From positions 62,001 to 126,000 of the forward strand of contig WTXG01000023.1 in the NCBI GenBank assembly GCA_022496185.1: a stretch of DNA of 64,000 bases, in the 5' to 3' direction. Position 1 is the stretch's first letter; each line of letters begins with the position of its first letter. The notes below the pieces were generated by a model, which searched no databases, was not told the DNA's origin, and worked only from the letters and a program-made list of their open reading frames with translations. The DNA comes from Multifurca ochricompacta (Eukaryota; Basidiomycota; Agaricomycetes; Russulales; Russulaceae). A program made the position numbers and the translations under genes. Below, in pieces: positions 45,072 through 58,500 of this stretch.

Positions 45072-48000
45072 GCGCGGTACTCCACCAACATCTAGGGGAC
45101 ACTGGATTACACGTATGCAATGCCAGGTGATGAAACTAGGCGACGTCTGCCGAGTTACCGCTCAGAATCCGCTTTTTGCCTCGCAAAGACCAATAAGAGG
45201 GCCAACCGCAAGCCGCATTATCGTCGATTGGTTGACAGTCTTGACGGACGCGCGCCGACGTCATCGAGTCGTGTTGCAACCCAAAAAAGGTGCGCGAGTC
45301 CCTAGGTCAATTTCTTAGGCGCCGTACTTGTGCACCAATGTTCCCTTACTGTTGATCCCTCCTGATCCGACTCTCCAGCTAGGGGTGGTGAGCCTTATTG
45401 GTGTGGACCGTCCATTCTCCCTCTCTCTTTTTGAGGGGGTGTTTTTTCTTGATTTCAATCACTAACGCAATAACGCTAACCCACGCCAGCGATCACCCAG
45501 CACACGCCCCCCCCTTCATGACGTCAACGGGCTGCCTCAAGCGCCCAGTCTTATTTCTAAATCCAATCCAACACTTTGAATTACCGTCATACATTGATCG
45601 GTTATCCTCAGGGCCTGTGGCATGCTGCTGAAACTGATCCCAAAGTCCTTGTCCTTGTCCTTGTCCAGAATTGCAAGACACTACAATATGTTTGGCGACC
45701 GTTCGATCCACCTCGTCCTTGATATGGTCTTAATTGGACTTTCTGCTATCCACGCTGCTGTGTAGATCGTGTGCTATCTAAGTGACTTATACAAGCCAAC
45801 TTACTAGCTCTCCGGAACTACCCATTTGTCTGGCGAGTCTCTAGGCTAGGCTAAGTGAAGAATCGAAACTTCTCTTCAGAACATCATTAAGTAAAGTAAG
45901 TAAATGGCTCTTCTTTTTGCCGCTGCCGCGTTCCGTAATGTGTTGCTCGTGTGACCCCTATTGCCTTTACCCGACCGGACCGATTTAGAGGTAGAAGATG
46001 CAGGCACACGATAGAGCTCGGCAGTCAAGCAGTCAAACAGTGGTTTTGCTTTCTCAGCGCAAGGTTGCATCGTGAAGTAATGCAGCCTCCACCCTGTGGG
46101 GTGGCCATATTCTTTCTCTAATTGATGTCTATCCGGATCCCCTATTCAATTGTGCGGGCCCGGCTTCACTGCGGACATCGAAATGTAACTACGCTCGATT
46201 CTAATGAGTTTACTCATGCCCAACACCGTACCGGTTCGCCTAAGACAAACGGGCCCCCACATTGCGGAACGAAATGGATTTCTATCGCAACCCTGGGTTT
46301 TGTCCGTCATGGTTCTGCCCGGGTTTTGGCTTATCGCGGCACCTCATTCTCTAGATCGATAGACTCATGGATGAGCTGGCAAGCAAATGCAATATTGTGA
46401 GGTTAGAGTGCGTCCCGTTAACTTTCATGTATAAGATAATGTTAGATTATCGTGTTCCATCAGTTGTTCTTACCAGCAAAAGTGATTCATTATCTTTCGT
46501 GTATCACAAATAACTGCTGGCCTATGTCGCGCACTGATCCATTTTACGCGAAAATCAGGGACTGTAAGCTTTTTTCATTTATGAAAGGGGTTCAAAGCGT
46601 CTAATTTGACCACCTTTTTCAATTTCACGACATGCTTTCTTCTGTGTTGCCACTAATGATATTTTGCGACCTCTCAACGGCACGGGTGCACTCTCCATCG
46701 GACTCCGACCTTCACATTAAATCTGGGGTTGCTAAGAATCAGATCAAGAAACCAGAGCAGGGTTGGCGCAGGTGAAAGATACAGGCTGCAGTTGCACTAA
46801 ACAGCCTGTACGGGCACAGAGTCCAGGACTCGTTCGCGGCGTTTCATCCCCTCGTTTTCCTAATTAGCCTGGACGACTCAAAGTTTCGGGAAGTTGATGG
46901 TAACCGGTCCCATTGGAAGATGCCTCGTTCCGGTGCTGTGGCTCCCATTATGCCTCCGTGTTCGGTCCTTGAAAGGCTCGTGCTTTGCAGTTGGGGCAGT
47001 AGGGTTTGAGGCGGAGCCTTCTTGCCTCCCACGCCCCATCTAGTTCCCGTTTCATTTCATCGTTGCGCCCGCACTTCGTCCCGTCTCCACGCAAGAATCT
47101 TCGCCGTAGCGCATATGTCCACTGCTCCTTGCCTGGAAAATAGCGAAATCGTACCATAAGCCTACGTGCTCGAGTTCTGACGCGCCTCTTCGACAGCGAT
47201 GCTTTGTTTTCAAAAATCGATCTTATCAGCCATCAGGGATCTGACACCTCGTGCCGTTGTGCACTCGCTCACCTTCGGCGACCCCTGGGTGGTGACTTGT
47301 TGTCGTCCGGCAGGCTTCAACGATCCCTGCGCAGCCGCGACGTTATCTGGGGAAGGGGAAGCGGAGTTCTCCGCACTCCTCCTCTGAGCGCTTGTTATAC
47401 CTGTGCCTCATCATCCTCCGCGGCATCGTGTGCGGCCCTGCAATACCCTTCACAAACGCTGCAGCGGGGTGGCTGAGGCCGGATCCCTCTCGAGACGGAG
47501 CCTTGGGGCCGGTACTTGCTAGAGCGGCGATCGATTGAGGAAATATCTGCTTTCCTGGCAGCATGTCCTCCGGGTGGGGCAAGCGATCTCAAAATCGTCT
47601 CTCTCTTTGTCCTACTTTCTAGTTTGCACAAATTCCAATTCAAGAGTCTTTAAAAGGGCTTGGTTTAGTCTAATGGTTTGCCCACCACAATTCCACAAAC
47701 ATTTGACGGCTTCCCATTCTCGTGACCGCCCAGCTGAACTTGATATGTGTCACCGAAGCGTTGTCTTTTCAATGTTCGCTTGTGGTCACAAAGAACCGGT
47801 TAGCCAGGTTGGCCTAATATCTTTGTGCACGGGTGGTGGTGTATCTTGCTGACGCGCCTCGAACAGGAAAAGATAGACTGCGGATCTGCAACTTGCAGGT
47901 ACAGCGAGAATCACATTCAAGGCGATCATAACTGTGGGGCTTGCTCTCAATGGTGATCCAACGCCCCCACCCCCTTTTTTTTGAGGCCAGTGGCTTAACG

Positions 48001-48490
48001 CTTTTCTGTAGGATGAATCCAGCTCAAACTGTGCAAGGCGCTTCTAGCTCAGAGCAATGCAGCATGTGCCGACGGCATTAAACGCCACGGGAGATATTTA
48101 TTAGCGTTGTTTTAGTCGTGGGCAATTATGTCTTGTCATTTTAATTATTCCTTGCAAACTAGTCCACTCAGAGGCAGAAGAGGGAGGGTGACCGTGACTT
48201 AAGTTAAACTTATGCATTGAAGGGCCGCCGAAATGATGAGAATTCATTACGTCTTATTGCAGTGTACAGAACGTGTCGACCCCGGTATTCTCTGGGGTTG
48301 TACGTGATGTAGTAGGATCTTCACAATGATACTCTAAATCTCGCACAGATCTTAAATGCAAGAGACTAGACTGGACTTTGTGCCCCGTCGCGTGTTGAGC
48401 AGAAAAGGGGGGAAAGAAAGAGAAAGGGGAAAAAGGAAAAGAAAGAGATAAGGTTTTACCTTTTCTTTCATCATCTCCATCATCATTATC
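45072..48490. other. 3.4-kb gene-poor spacer
   Basis: The longest region without a gene in the right part of the window. Short open frames on both strands lack any family resemblance and have no splice partners. Contains a small (ttgtcc)n run (45645-45666) and a purine/pyrimidine-biased stretch at 48398-48449. No tRNA with both boxes, no rRNA, and no transposon ends were recognised. It may hold a decayed gene or an unrecognised lineage-specific gene. Confidence 0.45.
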
Positions 48491-50248
48491 ATGTTCGTTG
48501 GCGCCTTGAGCTCGTCGAGAGAGCAGACGATCGAATACTTGCGCACTCTTCCATCCATTCGAGAGCGCTGTGGACGCGTTCATGACCTTGCTAAGCAAGG
48601 AAAACTAAAATATTTCGGTTATCATCCTGACAGGGAGGAACAGGTCGCAGACTATTGCATCAGGATCATCAAAGTCTGTCGACCACTTTTTTTAGCATGT
48701 ATCCCCTTCCACCTTTTTGACAACTGTTATGATACCAGCGTGATTTCGGGGATGACTTCTCAATCGTGAGTTCCTCCGTCTCATAGGCAGATGTTTCTAA
48801 AGGAGCAGGGGAAGCTAACTAGTTTCAGATTCCTCCTCATGGCCGATGGAGGCATCTTGATGCCGGCGTCTCTCGCATCGCACCTTTAGTTGCAAGGTGG
48901 GACACTTTGGAGCCACCTCCTGACCGCAAAGAAAAGACTAAGCGCTTGATCGACCTCTTCCTCGTCTCTGTGCTCCTTGATGCTGGGGCTGGCAACGATT
49001 GGATCTATCGTGATGAGGCTTCGGGCAAATCCTTTAGCCGCTCGGAGGGCCTAGGTGTGGCAAGTTTCAACATGTTCATGGAAGGGTTCTTTTCGGGCGA
49101 CGACTATCAGCCTCACAGAGTCGACGGTATGTTGGTCGCCTGACCGTAATTGTAGGGATGGACACAACTGATCGTTCATGCCACTGAAAGCAAAGGGGCT
49201 GGAGCTAATCACTACGCAGGAGACAGCACGAGCCATGCAGGTAAGCTCTGACAATCCAATGGTCGGGCTCGAAGGTCGTGCTTCTCTGCTGGTCAACTTA
49301 AGCCATGCGCTTAAGAACAATCCGACTTTCTTTGGGGCTGAGGGGAGGCCAGGTAATATGTTAGGTCCGTCCATGTACTGACTTCTTGTTCCGCCTACTC
49401 GTCTGACTTTAGAATTGTGGTGTGGTGCAGATTACCTTGAGTCGGAGTCTACTACAGACGGACCGAATCGTCGAGTACCTCTTGCAGCCCTGTGGCATGT
49501 TCTTGTCTCCGGCCTCACGCCGATCTGGCCAACGGACCGCACGACTCTTGGTGGTGTTCCTCTAGGCGACGTCTGGCCGTGTGATGCACTGAAGGCCGTT
49601 GCGTTGGCAGAGGGAGATGAGCTCGTACCGTTCCACAAGCTCACGGGCTGGACGACGTACAGCCTCATAGAGCCGATCGAGAAAATATTAGAATGGAGGT
49701 TCGATGGCCTCGAGGACATGACTGGGCTTCCCGAATATAGGAACGGTGCGTGCATCGCGTGGCTTGCCTCGTGCGCCTGTTTTTTGCGGAGCTCACTCAT
49801 GTTCTTCGTCATTTTTGGGGGTTATGAAAGGTGGCCTTCTTGTGGATCTAGGCGTGCTATCCTTGAAACCTGAGGCCATCACAAAGGCATATTACCCCTC
49901 TGCTTCTTCTCCCATCCCTCGGCTACCCCCTTCGCATCCGGCTATAGTTGAGTGGCGCGCGATGACAGTCATAGAATTGTGAGTCACTGGCGGTTTGAAG
50001 ACTACCTGTTGGCTGAGGGCTACCCCGCCTCTAATGCTCCACACATGACGCTATTCCATGCATCACCTATTAGGGATCGAATTGCCGACCTGATACGAGC
50101 CAAACTCAACTTATCAAGGGAAAAACTCACCCTTGCGCAGGTTCTCGAGAGTGCGACGTGGAAAGGGGGTCGAGAGATCGCGAAAGACAAGAGACCAGAA
50201 TCAGGTGGTCCGCCGATTGAGATTGTCAGTGACGGTACTGTGTTCTAA
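48491..50248 (+). CDS. URC4: uracil catabolism protein URC4 (DUF1688)
   Basis: Seven exons: 48491-48673, 48739-48765, 48829-49126, 49191-49352, 49431-49745, 49831-49978, 50074-50248; 435 residues, frame closes exactly. Family marks: 'YLRTLPSIRERCGRVHDLA', 'YFGYHPDREEQVADYCI', 'IPPHGRWRHLDAG', 'LLDAGAGNDWIY', 'PLAALWHVLVSGLTPIWP', 'FHKLTGWTTYSLIEP', 'RNGGLLVDLGVL'. DUF1688 proteins are needed for the fungal URC pyrimidine-degradation route, but their chemistry is not settled. None of the other URC genes is next to it here. A 27-nt second exon is the least certain part. Confidence 0.92.
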
Positions 50249-50562
50249 ATCTAGATACGCGAGACGTGCTATGAATCCACCGCGTGGGAGGAGCAAGGCC
50301 TCGGTTGCAGGCGTGACAGTGTAGCAACCGAATGCAGCAGTAGACATATAGGGAATTGCTTTTCAAACGCTGGCGTGATTATAATTCAAGGTGATGCCAG
50401 AAGTGCATGCACACTTTAGCTACACGCCCCTGTATGGATGAAGCCGCACTAACATTATACCCAATCTCCCTAGTGTAACAATAAACCATAGTGTTGTGAA
50501 GTCCCTGTACGGGATAAAATGTTACAACACGAAGTGTAAGGTTAGCCAAAATGAGCACGCAA

Positions 50563-53221
50563 TCAATAGTGGCGTCGTAGTTCCGTCGCCAATCTCCACG
50601 AGAGGACAAAGGCAATTAAAGCCCATATGCCCCCGATTCTGCACCGATGGGTGAGATTCCAAGTCTGATGAGGTGAGATAGATACTCACCGGAAAATTAT
50701 CGCGACAGAATTCGGACCGCTAGGAGGTTGTTGATTGATCTCAATTTCTTGGCGGGATGCCGCAAAAGCGTTAATACTGTTGTCAGTGATGGAGGTGGTA
50801 GTCGTGTTCAGAATAGGGGGCGTCTTGCCGGGATGGTCCCCATGGAGTACGGACTTATGTGGCTCCAGAATAGCGAATAAGAGAGCAGTCAGGCCGGTAA
50901 CGAGGAACTGCGGGACAACGATAAAAATGTTATGTATACCCTAATGAACAAAATGAATGAGTCAGAGGGAGCCCTTTCCCAGAGAAAAACAGACAAGTCG
51001 ACAAACCAGGATGATCCCGGCCTTCGCGCTCAGACTTCCCCCAACAGGTCTGATACTGCCATTGGGGGCGACGTTCTCTTCGAAATCGGTTACATCTGCC
51101 CAGCTACGACGTGCATGGACGTTTCCCATGAGAACATCTCGGTCGTCGTCGCGTTCCACCTCATCGTCATTTCCATTGCCCCAATTGTCTTGTGCGGTCT
51201 CTCTTTGAACCACGTGTTCATGAGTCACTACCACTTCGTCGTCTGAGCCACCGTCCTCGACTGCAAACAACGTATTATTCTGCGACAGCGGACGTTGCGT
51301 GCTAGTATCTGCAAGCAGAATGGATTGATTATCGTCAATGTCGGGTTCCCCTAAATCTGATGTCGTGTGGATAGCCTCAGCAAGCTAAACCCTTATGTCA
51401 GCGGCCAACAAGGCACAAAACCAGCGGGTTTAACACACCAACGAGAATGGGGCCCATTGGGTGATTGCCCAAGGAAATCCAAGCAGGGTCATGAGCACTG
51501 TGGCGCCGGCAGCGCTTCCTGTGAAACTGTGAAAGTGTAGCATAAGCCAACCATCACAGTGGCGGGGTCGTATGAAGACTCGGCACCGAACTAATGCGAA
51601 GCCAGATTGCAAACTTACAAGGTGCCAAACATACATAATGCAAAGATTAGGTGGGACACGGCCCACAAAGTTGCTAGATGCACCTTGCGTTGCCACCATC
51701 GTTTCGGGGGTCCAACATGCATCGGGGCTGAGAAGGATCCGGACCCGTCCTCAATAATAAGTGGGGCTAAAAAGTTGGTTGCGAGCGCCAAAAGTGAAGA
51801 AAATAACTGCGCGCGGGAGCCAAGGCGATTGCCTTCTGCCTCGATGTCTTCAATACTTCCTTCGAAAGCGGACGAAGAGAGTGAACGTTTATACAGGTCG
51901 CTAATATATAATGTGGTGTAGAAGAGAATCGGGAACCATGCTGACCACGCGCTGGAACGACATGTTGTGAGATTTGGCTATACAGAGATGATGGATTACG
52001 CACAAAAATTGAATTAAGCACTATCGTGGAGATATTCAGTGGACAGCCAACTTGTGAATAAAGATGCAAGACGAACGATTCTAAGAATTACTGGAGGTAG
52101 ACGCCGCGCGTTGACCCATATCTCGCATATTTCTTGGTAGAAAGACTTCTTGGTTTTACTTGATGCAAGACGCAGATGAGTTCGTGGGGCTATAAAGAAT
52201 GGACTGAGCATACCCTGAAGCAAGGAGTATACGCTCTTTCACAGCAGTGATGGTGACGAGATGCATTCCTATGAGAATGATGGACCCAATGATGGATAGG
52301 ACTTCTAATTCAGTCTGCCCAAGAAACGGTAATAAGGACGGCATATTGATGCCGCCACTGTCTTGGGTTGGCGAACAAGGTAGTGTGGATGAATCGTGGA
52401 CGAGAAACTCACAAGAAAAACCCGCCAACACTACCGATACCTAACATGATTGCAGCCCAGGCATTTCCTTTTGCTTGCTCGGCGCGTGGAAGGGTATCCA
52501 CGAGAAGGGCACGATCTACGGCTTGCACTATTGAGCCTGTCAGATTTCCTATCTGAAAAAGGAGCCCCGGAAACTTCACCAGCGTTGATACTGAAGTCAA
52601 TGCAATATATCGACAGAACAGCAAGCCAAATGGTCAGAACATTGTTCTGGATTTCATGTAAACGTCCACGCTGGGGGTCAAAAAAGAGTGATAGATACAG
52701 CAGGAGATCCCCATTTTGTAACGATGGACGCGAAATTCCGAGTGAACCCGAGAAGGATCATGGCCATCGAGCAAAGGGCGACACCTGCAGCAATGAATGG
52801 CCTCCTGCGGCCGAAACGGGACTTGGAGTTGTCAGCCATGACACCTACGCAGTGATGAGTTAATGGAAGTGGCGATGAGGAATTGCTCGGGCAGACCGAT
52901 GAGGGGCTGAACAATGAGACCAGACAGAGGTCCGGCAATGAAAACAAGTGCCATTAGGGATTTCGAGAGGCCAAGGGAAATGAGGTACGGCGAAGCTACA
53001 GAACTTGGAGGTCATTCAACACTGAAATGAGGGTCCTATGCTGCACTTTGCTTACCGTAGGCCATTTCAATAGACCACAACACTTGAACACCTACGAGTC
53101 CAATGGTAATGGCTGGGAAGCGAGCCCAAGGAGGCCCAATAACTTTGGCAACACCTGACCACTGTGCAGAGCCATCCAAAGCTGCCTCATCGACCATCGG
53201 AAGGGCATTGAAGCCCGTCAT
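50563..53221 (-). CDS. GPH/SLC45-type sugar (sucrose) transporter
   Basis: Minus strand, many short exons from ATG at 53221 to TGA at 50565-50563. Exon text read in order: MTGFNALPM start, 'VQVLWSIEMAYASPYLISLGL', 'GLIVQPLIG' then the signature GVMADNSKSRFGRRRPFI, 'VQAVDRALLVDTLP', 'AWAAIMLGIGSVGG', 'QFFAWSAWFPILFYTT', 'GSAAGATVLMTLLGFPWAI', an acidic cytosolic loop (EDGGSDDEVV), 'AKAGIILGIHNIFIVVPQF' and a final membrane helix ending in 'LATELRRHY'. Twelve membrane segments fit. The family imports sucrose or other sugars with protons. 50249-50562 (convergent with URC4) holds no gene. Confidence 0.88.
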
Positions 53222-53606
53222 GACACGTTAACAATGGGAGCAAGTTTGTTGGTTGTTGGTTTTATTTTTTACTGCATTGGTTGTTGTCGAGTTGACGCTG
53301 GTGCCTAATGACGTAAGGTCACAGGTTAAGGGGATAATCAAATCAATGGCGATGGTATGGTATGGTATGGTATAGTATAGTAAAGAGACCGCTGGTATCA
53401 AACTGAACCGAGTACTCCGATCGCCCATGATATAGTATGCTGGTGAATTGTCATGAAACGAATGCACATGATGATGGATGACAATTGAAAGAATGCATGG
53501 GGAAAGAGAGAAGAGGAAAAACAACCAAAAAAACAATGCGATTCTCTCCAAACGACCAGCCCACAAAGACCACACTACTCGGAGACGACCGCCGCTGCGG
53601 GCAAGC
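53222..53606. repeat. spacer with (ggtat)n microsatellite
   Basis: About five and a half copies of ggtat/gtatg grading into 'agtat' at 53353-53382, within the promoter of the sugar transporter and the 3' side of the next minus-strand gene. No gene. Confidence 0.6.
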
Positions 53607-54899
53607 TCACCAACCCAGCAGCCTTCTTCCACCTCTAGCCTGTCTTTCCCCACCACCACCCACAAGTACAGCCACCCAGCCGAAGAGAGCCATCACGAAG
53701 CGCATAAGCCACGCTGCATCTGCAGTTACCCCGAGGCCAGTCCTCAACTGCATAGCCAGGGCAAGGTCAATAGCCGTAGTTGCATCGCCTGTGGGCGTAT
53801 CGGCTCGAGGCTGCTCATCGGATGCCACCAAAGCCCAGGCCGGCCGGGAATCTCCTTCCATAGGAATGCCTTCATGGAGTTGAATAGTCCGCAGGAGAGG
53901 TGAGGGACTTGGGGATGGGGGAAGAGGGACGAGCCAGGCCTTCTCAATAGCGGGTGGTAGTTCTGACGGTAAAGCACGTGGCGTTGACGTACGAGAGCTA
54001 TTGTCGATTGCGCCATGGAACTCATCATCAGTTAAACTGACCTCCGTGTCAATGTCCACAAGTACGCCAATGGGTGGACGAGATGCTTGAGAGGGCTCGA
54101 GAGCCGTGACAACACCCAAATCTGGAGTCTTTTCCTGTGTAATTACACCCTCTTGATAGACATAGCCAGACTCTACGTCTACATGGGACAGCGATCGCTT
54201 CTCAACCTGGCCTTGGTCCTGAGGAAGGAAACTCCGGATAAGGTAGAAGGCGTAAAGCACTGCGGCTACACTGATGAACGTATACACAGCGAGGAAGGAA
54301 GTGAGCGAAAGCCCAGTTAAGACACGTGTCGCCTCCCAGGGTGAAGTAGAAGAAGTGGCCCCAGAAAGGTCCATTTCCTCGACGGCATAATCGGAAATCT
54401 CGACAACATCCGTGAGTTCAGTTAAGGAAGCACCCTCTATGTCGTCCAAGTGTTTTGAGCTGCCCAACATTTCTCGCAACACCTGGACCTCTGGAAGTAC
54501 ACCACTCTGGACACCTTCAAGGGGCACAAGTGCTTTAATGGCGCTACCATCCAGCTGAGAAAGAACCGCCTGCTGGCCTTCATCAGAAATTAAACGTATA
54601 TCAACTTCTTCTTGAGTGAAGCCGAGAAGGTCAATCTCTGTTTGCCTGAAAACATTTATGAAAGGTAATGAAAGAAAAGAGATGTATTTTGACAAACTTC
54701 GTGTGCTCCTGGAATATGGCTTTGATAGCATTTTGAACCTCCGTGGGTTGCGAATATTCGCTGTAGGCCATGCGTATATGAGAGCCAGTTATGGAAGAAC
54801 TACACGTCACAATCCAATCACGTACGAAACAGGAATTATCGGACGAGCAGTAACGACCAGCGCCAGGAGAGAGAAGGATGCGAGGAGAGTGTGAGGCAT
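53607..54899 (-). CDS. membrane protein with signal peptide, function unknown
   Basis: Three exons on the minus strand: 54899-54826, 54760-54698, 54645-53607; 391 residues, frame closes exactly. The N-terminus MPHTLLASFSLLALVVTA looks like a signal peptide. A lumenal part with charged helices (LLGFTQEEVDIRL...) follows, then a clear membrane helix (SFLAVYTFISVAAVLYAFYL), a long acidic, Pro/Ser-rich cytosolic region, and a second hydrophobic stretch near the end (WLMRFVMALFGWVAVLV) before a basic tail. I recognise no family. It shares a divergent spacer (54900-55524, no gene seen) with the large ATPase gene. Confidence 0.75.
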
Positions 54900-55524
54900 T
54901 GTAGGCGAGAGAGAACGGGGAACGGGGGGGATGTTGTGATTTTGGGTATTTGGGTAGTGGGAGGAGAGCAGGAGAGCACTCAACCCCAACCAACCAACAA
55001 CAATTCGGGTGTTCGAAGGAAACTTAACTTACTCAATCCGCTTCAACTTTGTTTCTTTAAATTAAAATGAACTTTTTTAATAAATATATTTCGCAACCAA
55101 GTAGCCAACAAACAGCGTTCAGTTAGAGTTAGAGTACCCACTAAGAGCGGGACTTTATAGAGAATAATAATGGAATAGTCCACAGACCGGACGTGAAGGT
55201 GGAAAGACGGCGGACATACGATAGCTGGTCGTGGACGTCACCCTTCCGGGCACGGAAAGCGAGAATTCATGACAGCGCCTAATGACTTCATTCCTCTGAG
55301 CTTCAGGCTTCAGCTATCATTTCCAGCGCCAGTGATTTGTGACCACCTCGACTTGAATCAAGACCACATTTTTTGGCCTCGTCTAAACACTACACTTGTC
55401 TCTATTGAACTCACACCGATTAATTTTACCTTCTTCGTTACCTGCTTGTGCTAGCGCAGCTTGACTGGTCACCCTCTCCAGACAACAATCATTACCTCGG
55501 CGATACGGGCTCTTTCATTAAACA

Positions 55525-58500
55525 ATGGCCACCTCAAGACAAGTTCTAGTATGTCCATGTCACCGATGAGTCCATTTGTTATACATCCTGATGTTTACCC
55601 AACCACGATAGTGGGCAACTGGGCATGATGAGACGGTCGAAGTGAATCAGCGGGCTCTCATTGACAAAGTCCTGGCACGTTATTCGGGTGAATTCACGGG
55701 TTAGTCCCGTCACCCGAGTGCCCTAGGCAGTTGTTTTGGACATGACTTCGATGAAATACAGTGTTCCGCGAGCTTCTACAGAATTCAGATGATGCTGGGG
55801 CACATTCAGTTGAGATTTGTTTTGAAACTGAGAGTTATCTATCCCAAGAGAAAAGGGAAGACAATCAGTTATACGAACCCAAACAAGAGGACCTCCCAGA
55901 CCTGAAGACAGCAGTAGTACGTGGTTCTTCCGGTCGTGAATGATGAGCGTCTTTCCCATCTTTGCCTTTTATTATCTGCATAGGTTCATCAATGGACCTT
56001 CAAGAATAACGGCATCCCATTTAGAGATGAGGATTGGAGTAGGCTCAAGAAGATTGGTGTGTGGACTTCTATGCTGTTTGTTGCCACCTTCTCAACGTAT
56101 CCCAGCTGAGGGCAATCCCGATGAGGAGAAGATTGGCGCTTTTGGCGTGGGTCGGTCGATGCGCTGTTTCGAGGCTAAAAGCTTCACACAATTCTTGCAC
56201 AGGTTTCTACAGCTTATTCTCAGTAACTGAGGAGCCCTGGGTCACTTCAGGGGGTACATTGTTTTTACTCTGGCTAGACGGTCTCAATCTGAATTGGACG
56301 CCTAAGGTCAATGGATGAACTTCTATTGGAAGGATAAGAAGGACCAGGTCAATACATCATCTTCCTTGCATATTAAGTTTTAATCTTATCCCAATGACTT
56401 AATCTTAGCTATTTGCCCGCCGCGGCACCGTGCCATCTTCGAAAGATGAAGCAACCGATCCATGGACCACTTTTCAGATGGTGCTCAGGGAACCTGGTCC
56501 AATGCCACCGGCCTTCGACTTTACTCGCTTCCTGGTCTCCTCGATCACATTCATGACGCATCTTTCTGAGGTTAGCGTATACTTTGATGACAAGAGACTG
56601 GTCCGATTGTCCAAAGTTGGTGACGTGCCCAAGGATGTCCCGATGCTAAAAGGGCTTAAAAGCACGAGCCCCGATGGCATGATGACTGTTAAATCAATCG
56701 AGACTATGTGTGAGTCCTATTGCAGCTCCATTGGAGCTTGCCTAGATAATTCCTTCTCAGCCCTCCATATCGAAGCGGAGGTCGTTCGATGGGTGTATAC
56801 CGTTGGCTCGGAGAAGTTCTCTGCTGCCTCCAGAACTGATACGCTGAAGGCAGTGTCCCACCAAGCGAGTGGGTTCTTCTCATCACTCTTTGCGGGGTTT
56901 GGCGGATCTTCGACACAACGGAGGACACCAACGCCAGTACCGGCCATGCCTAAGGAGTCCACCAATCTCCTGGAGATCCATTCTTCGAGTGTTGTCCTGA
57001 CGATCTTTACTGCCAATGTCGATGTACGGCTTAATAAGAAAATGACTGCAGAGCTGTTGCGCTCGACGAAGAAGAATCCTCCTAGCCGACTGCGGTACGA
57101 ATTGATATATGTGAGCTGCATAGTTGTGGCACATCCACTTTGGTTCTTAAATCTGCTAGACGGGCAAAGATGAATATGATGCAAGTGTCAAGGCAGAGGA
57201 AAAGGCTGCATTTGCTGCTGGGAGTGTATTTCAAGGGCTTCGGGCCGATTTAGAGGGGTTTGTCGCTTTGTTCAGGATCAACATCATATTGACGCTTTAC
57301 CCAGAACTGGCTCTGCCCGCGTGTTTATCGTAAGCGCATATTCAGCAATTTCTATTAGAGGATTCATTCCTTGTAGGGTCATTCGACAGGGCAAACAACT
57401 GGCATTGGTGGGCATATGGCCACACGCTTTATTCCGACAGTAGAACGCGAGTCGATTGACTTAGTGTACGCCTTTTCTTATCCGTGCATTTGTACTAACC
57501 CAGATCTCGTTACCCCAGTGATCGCAATGTGGCAGGTTGGCACCTTCATTTCATTCGTACTCTGATTCTAATCTCCTTGGACAGTTTGGAATAAAGAACT
57601 CCTTTATGTCGGAGGTTTTCTCGCTCGTTTCGCTTACGAGCTCGAACTGGATGTTATCAAGAATAAATGGGAAGGCGCGGCAGTGCCGGATGGCCCAGAT
57701 GGACTCCCTGATGCAGAACTTCAGACATGGCTACGTGAACACGCTCTCCACGCGCTCAAGTTCTTCACGTTCCACCCTTCTACCCCATCTGCCGTAGTAT
57801 CAAGCTTGATGGTAAATGCCTTTTTCGCTTGTGCAACTACTCGACCGTTCCCGATCATCTCCTCGGAAGGCGTGCGAAGTGCTAGCCTTGTCCACATCCC
57901 TGATCCCGATTCTCTGGTTTTCTCAAGCGCCTTCCTGTAATCTCAGAGGACATCCTCAAGGGTGCAAATACCATGGTCGCTACTCTCCGTGACCGAAGGA
58001 TGATTAAAGATATAACGTTTGTGGACGTACTCAACGAACTCCGAGCGAGACCTCTTTCGGAGGCGGAAACGGTTGCATGTCTCAAGTGGTGGGTCGGTGT
58101 TAGTAAGCAAGGAAACAACCCCAGCCTCCTTCAAGGGAGGTCACAGCTCCTAGATGCTCTTGTGGTATCAATCGTTGGACCTCCCGAGAAGATCATGAAG
58201 TTGTCCGAGGCCCGAACGTTCCTAAATTCTAGGACTGGTGGGGCAATTATTCCGACTGACGGGCCTTTGCCAAGCACCCTGCTTCCCACTAGTATCACCA
58301 GGTCATTTGACCCAGACATATTGGGATCCGTTTTTCCTTGGCAGCAGTTGACTATAGTCGACTGGCTCGGGCACGTGACTGACCCGAAAGTGGCTGCTGG
58401 CAACGCTGAGCATGACATTACACTCTCCCCCTCTTGGGCAGAACGCGTCTTGTCTGTCCTTGCTCGATCCTGGCCATCTCTATCTAAAAGTGCACAAGAA

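Noticed and set aside
45072..47643. Several short open frames (for example 46122-46400 and 46948-47157)
   Set aside because: No conserved motif, codon pattern or splice context; lengths are what chance would give.
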